Shown piece by piece: positions 63,131-64,000 of a DNA stretch of 64,000 nt. The stretch spans positions 124,001 to 188,000 of the forward strand of contig CAYQBN010000003.1 of NCBI GenBank assembly GCA_964415795.1, in the 5' to 3' direction. This DNA comes from CALITV01 sp964415795. Lineage in GTDB: Bacteria; UBP6; UBA1177; JAKLFG01. How positions within the stretch are numbered: position 1 is the first letter of the stretch; each line of letters begins with the position of its first letter. A program made the position numbers and the translations under genes. The notes beneath the pieces are model-generated. The model was not told the origin of the DNA, ran no database searches, and saw only the letters and a program-made list of their open reading frames with translations.

Positions 63131-64000
63131 ATGCATAAGGTCGATACCGTGATCCCATCGCTGGTATCCGAGAAAAGATCGACCTTTTTCCCCGTCATCA
63201 TTCTTCACAACATAGACCCACGCTGGACAGAGCGTGAGACAAAGCAAGTGCTCGCCGATGTGCGTACCATGCGAGAGGCGCTCTCGGCAGAAGGGCATTC
63301 GGTCACCGATCTCCCGGTGACATCTCCGGACATCGAAAGCCTTCTCCGCCCTTATCACCCCAAGGATCATATTGTTCTCAATTGGTGTGAAGAACTCCCC
63401 GGTCAGCCGAAGAGCGAAGTCGAAGTGGCGGCGTTCCTCGAGGCAAGCGGCTACATTTATACCGGCTCCTCACCGGAGGTGCTTGCACTCTCTTATGACA
63501 AGGTAGCGATCAAGGAGATACTCGAACGGCACAAGGTTCTCACCCCGGAAGGGAGAATACTCTCCGTCACTGATGCGGAGCGATGGAACCGCTTTCCCGC
63601 GATCGTCAAACCGGCACGGGAACATGGCAGCATTAGCCTCACCCCGGATTCGGTGGTGACCTCCGCAGCTGAACTCCACCAACAGATATCTCGCATCGAA
63701 AGATCTTATCGCCAACCGGCTCTCGTCGAAGACTTCATCGAGGGGCGTGAACTGCATGTGACGATCTGCGGCAACGATCAGATCGAGGTCCTACCTCCCG
63801 TCGAAATGGACTTTGCTGCGTTCGGTGAGGTACGAAGGCACCTGTGCACCTACGACGCAAAATACTCTCCTGGATCAGAAGACTTCGAGAAAATAGAGCT
63901 TATCGTTCCGGCGATACTCGACCCGGCGACGAGAAAACACATAGAGAACACGGCAATCACATGCTATCGGGCCATTGGATGCCGCGATTATGCCCGCATC
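63131..64000 (+). CDS. D-alanine-D-alanine ligase-like ATP-grasp protein (3' truncated by window edge)
   Basis: An open frame of 290 codons runs from the ATG at 63131 to the window end without a stop. The translation shows GYIYTGSSPEVLALSYDKVA near 111, the substrate and ATP-binding segment of D-Ala-D-Ala ligases, then AIVKPAREHGSISL near 160, the glycine-rich ATP-grasp loop, and VEDFIEGRELHVTI near 203. The family joins two D-alanines for peptidoglycan, but related carboxylate-amine ligases share these motifs, and HGSISL differs from the usual HGSSxG. The ribosome site is weak (GGGAA). The C-terminal metal-binding residues lie beyond the window. Confidence 0.82.
   Translation, partial: MHKVDTVIPSLVSEKRSTFFPVIILHNIDPRWTERETKQVLADVRTMREALSAEGHSVTDLPVTSPDIESLLRPYHPKDHIVLNWCEELPGQPKSEVEVAAFLEASGYIYTGSSPEVLALSYDKVAIKEILERHKVLTPEGRILSVTDAERWNRFPAIVKPAREHGSISLTPDSVVTSAAELHQQISRIERSYRQPALVEDFIEGRELHVTICGNDQIEVLPPVEMDFAAFGEVRRHLCTYDAKYSPGSEDFEKIELIVPAILDPATRKHIENTAITCYRAIGCRDYARI

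Overview
This window is about 58% GC by eye and almost fully coding: no gap exceeds 300 bases, and I see no rRNA, tRNA, CRISPR array or insertion sequence. It looks like the chromosome of a strictly anaerobic, diderm bacterium. The evidence is two NAD(H)-type [FeFe]-hydrogenases with the whole HydEFG maturation set, many lipoprotein signal peptides, a SurA/PpiC-type periplasmic foldase and a lipoprotein alpha-2-macroglobulin. Cys-rich secreted proteins with acidic linkers, MopE-like metal-binding motifs, choice-of-anchor-L and IgGFc-binding-like domains recall Myxococcota and other anaerobic former deltaproteobacteria, but I cannot fix the phylum.

Region 1 (1-2.7 kb) holds a partial FAD-dependent reductase, phosphoglycerate mutase and a dynamin-like GTPase. 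Region 2 (2.8-21 kb) is a hydrogen-metabolism island. hydE-hydF and hydG are divergent, followed by hydCBA set 1 (minus) and a second NuoE/NuoF/HydA set (plus) that diverge from a 186-bp region. That region carries a near-perfect Rex operator directly after a strong promoter. The plus-strand run continues with a sensor kinase fused to a degenerate hydrogenase domain, a response regulator, a receiver-kinase hybrid, the Rex repressor, a further HydA-like protein with an altered H-cluster domain, and an HD hydrolase. Together they look like a self-contained unit for making, sensing and redox-controlling H2 turnover. The two hydrogenases differ in their flavoprotein subunit: set 1 has a bare NuoF core, set 2 has extra N- and C-terminal Fe-S domains.

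Region 3 (21-26 kb) has RibF with a degenerate kinase motif and a very large protein with tandem cyclase, AAA and TPR regions resembling mammalian soluble adenylyl cyclase. Region 4 (26-39 kb) is a secreted-protein island. A minus-strand operon of three lipoproteins shares a 28-residue C-terminal Cys/Asp tail. A plus-strand tandem pair of EGF/IgGFc-binding-like lipoproteins lacks the tail but shares the main domain with one of the tailed proteins. dapH and pepD sit between the two groups.

Region 5 (39-64 kb) is mostly housekeeping: MFS and DMT transporters, a GAF-HD-GYP protein coupled to a glycosyltransferase, a thioester alpha-2-macroglobulin, a PilZ-like protein, a PpiC lipoprotein, prfB, guaA, a 1437-residue helical-repeat protein, a YciO-type protein, a TPR lipoprotein, a possible relic of a P-type ATPase, trxB, argF and the start of a D-Ala-D-Ala ligase-like gene. 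Promoters reported here were found by eye as -35/-10 pairs with 16-18 bp spacing and are predictions.
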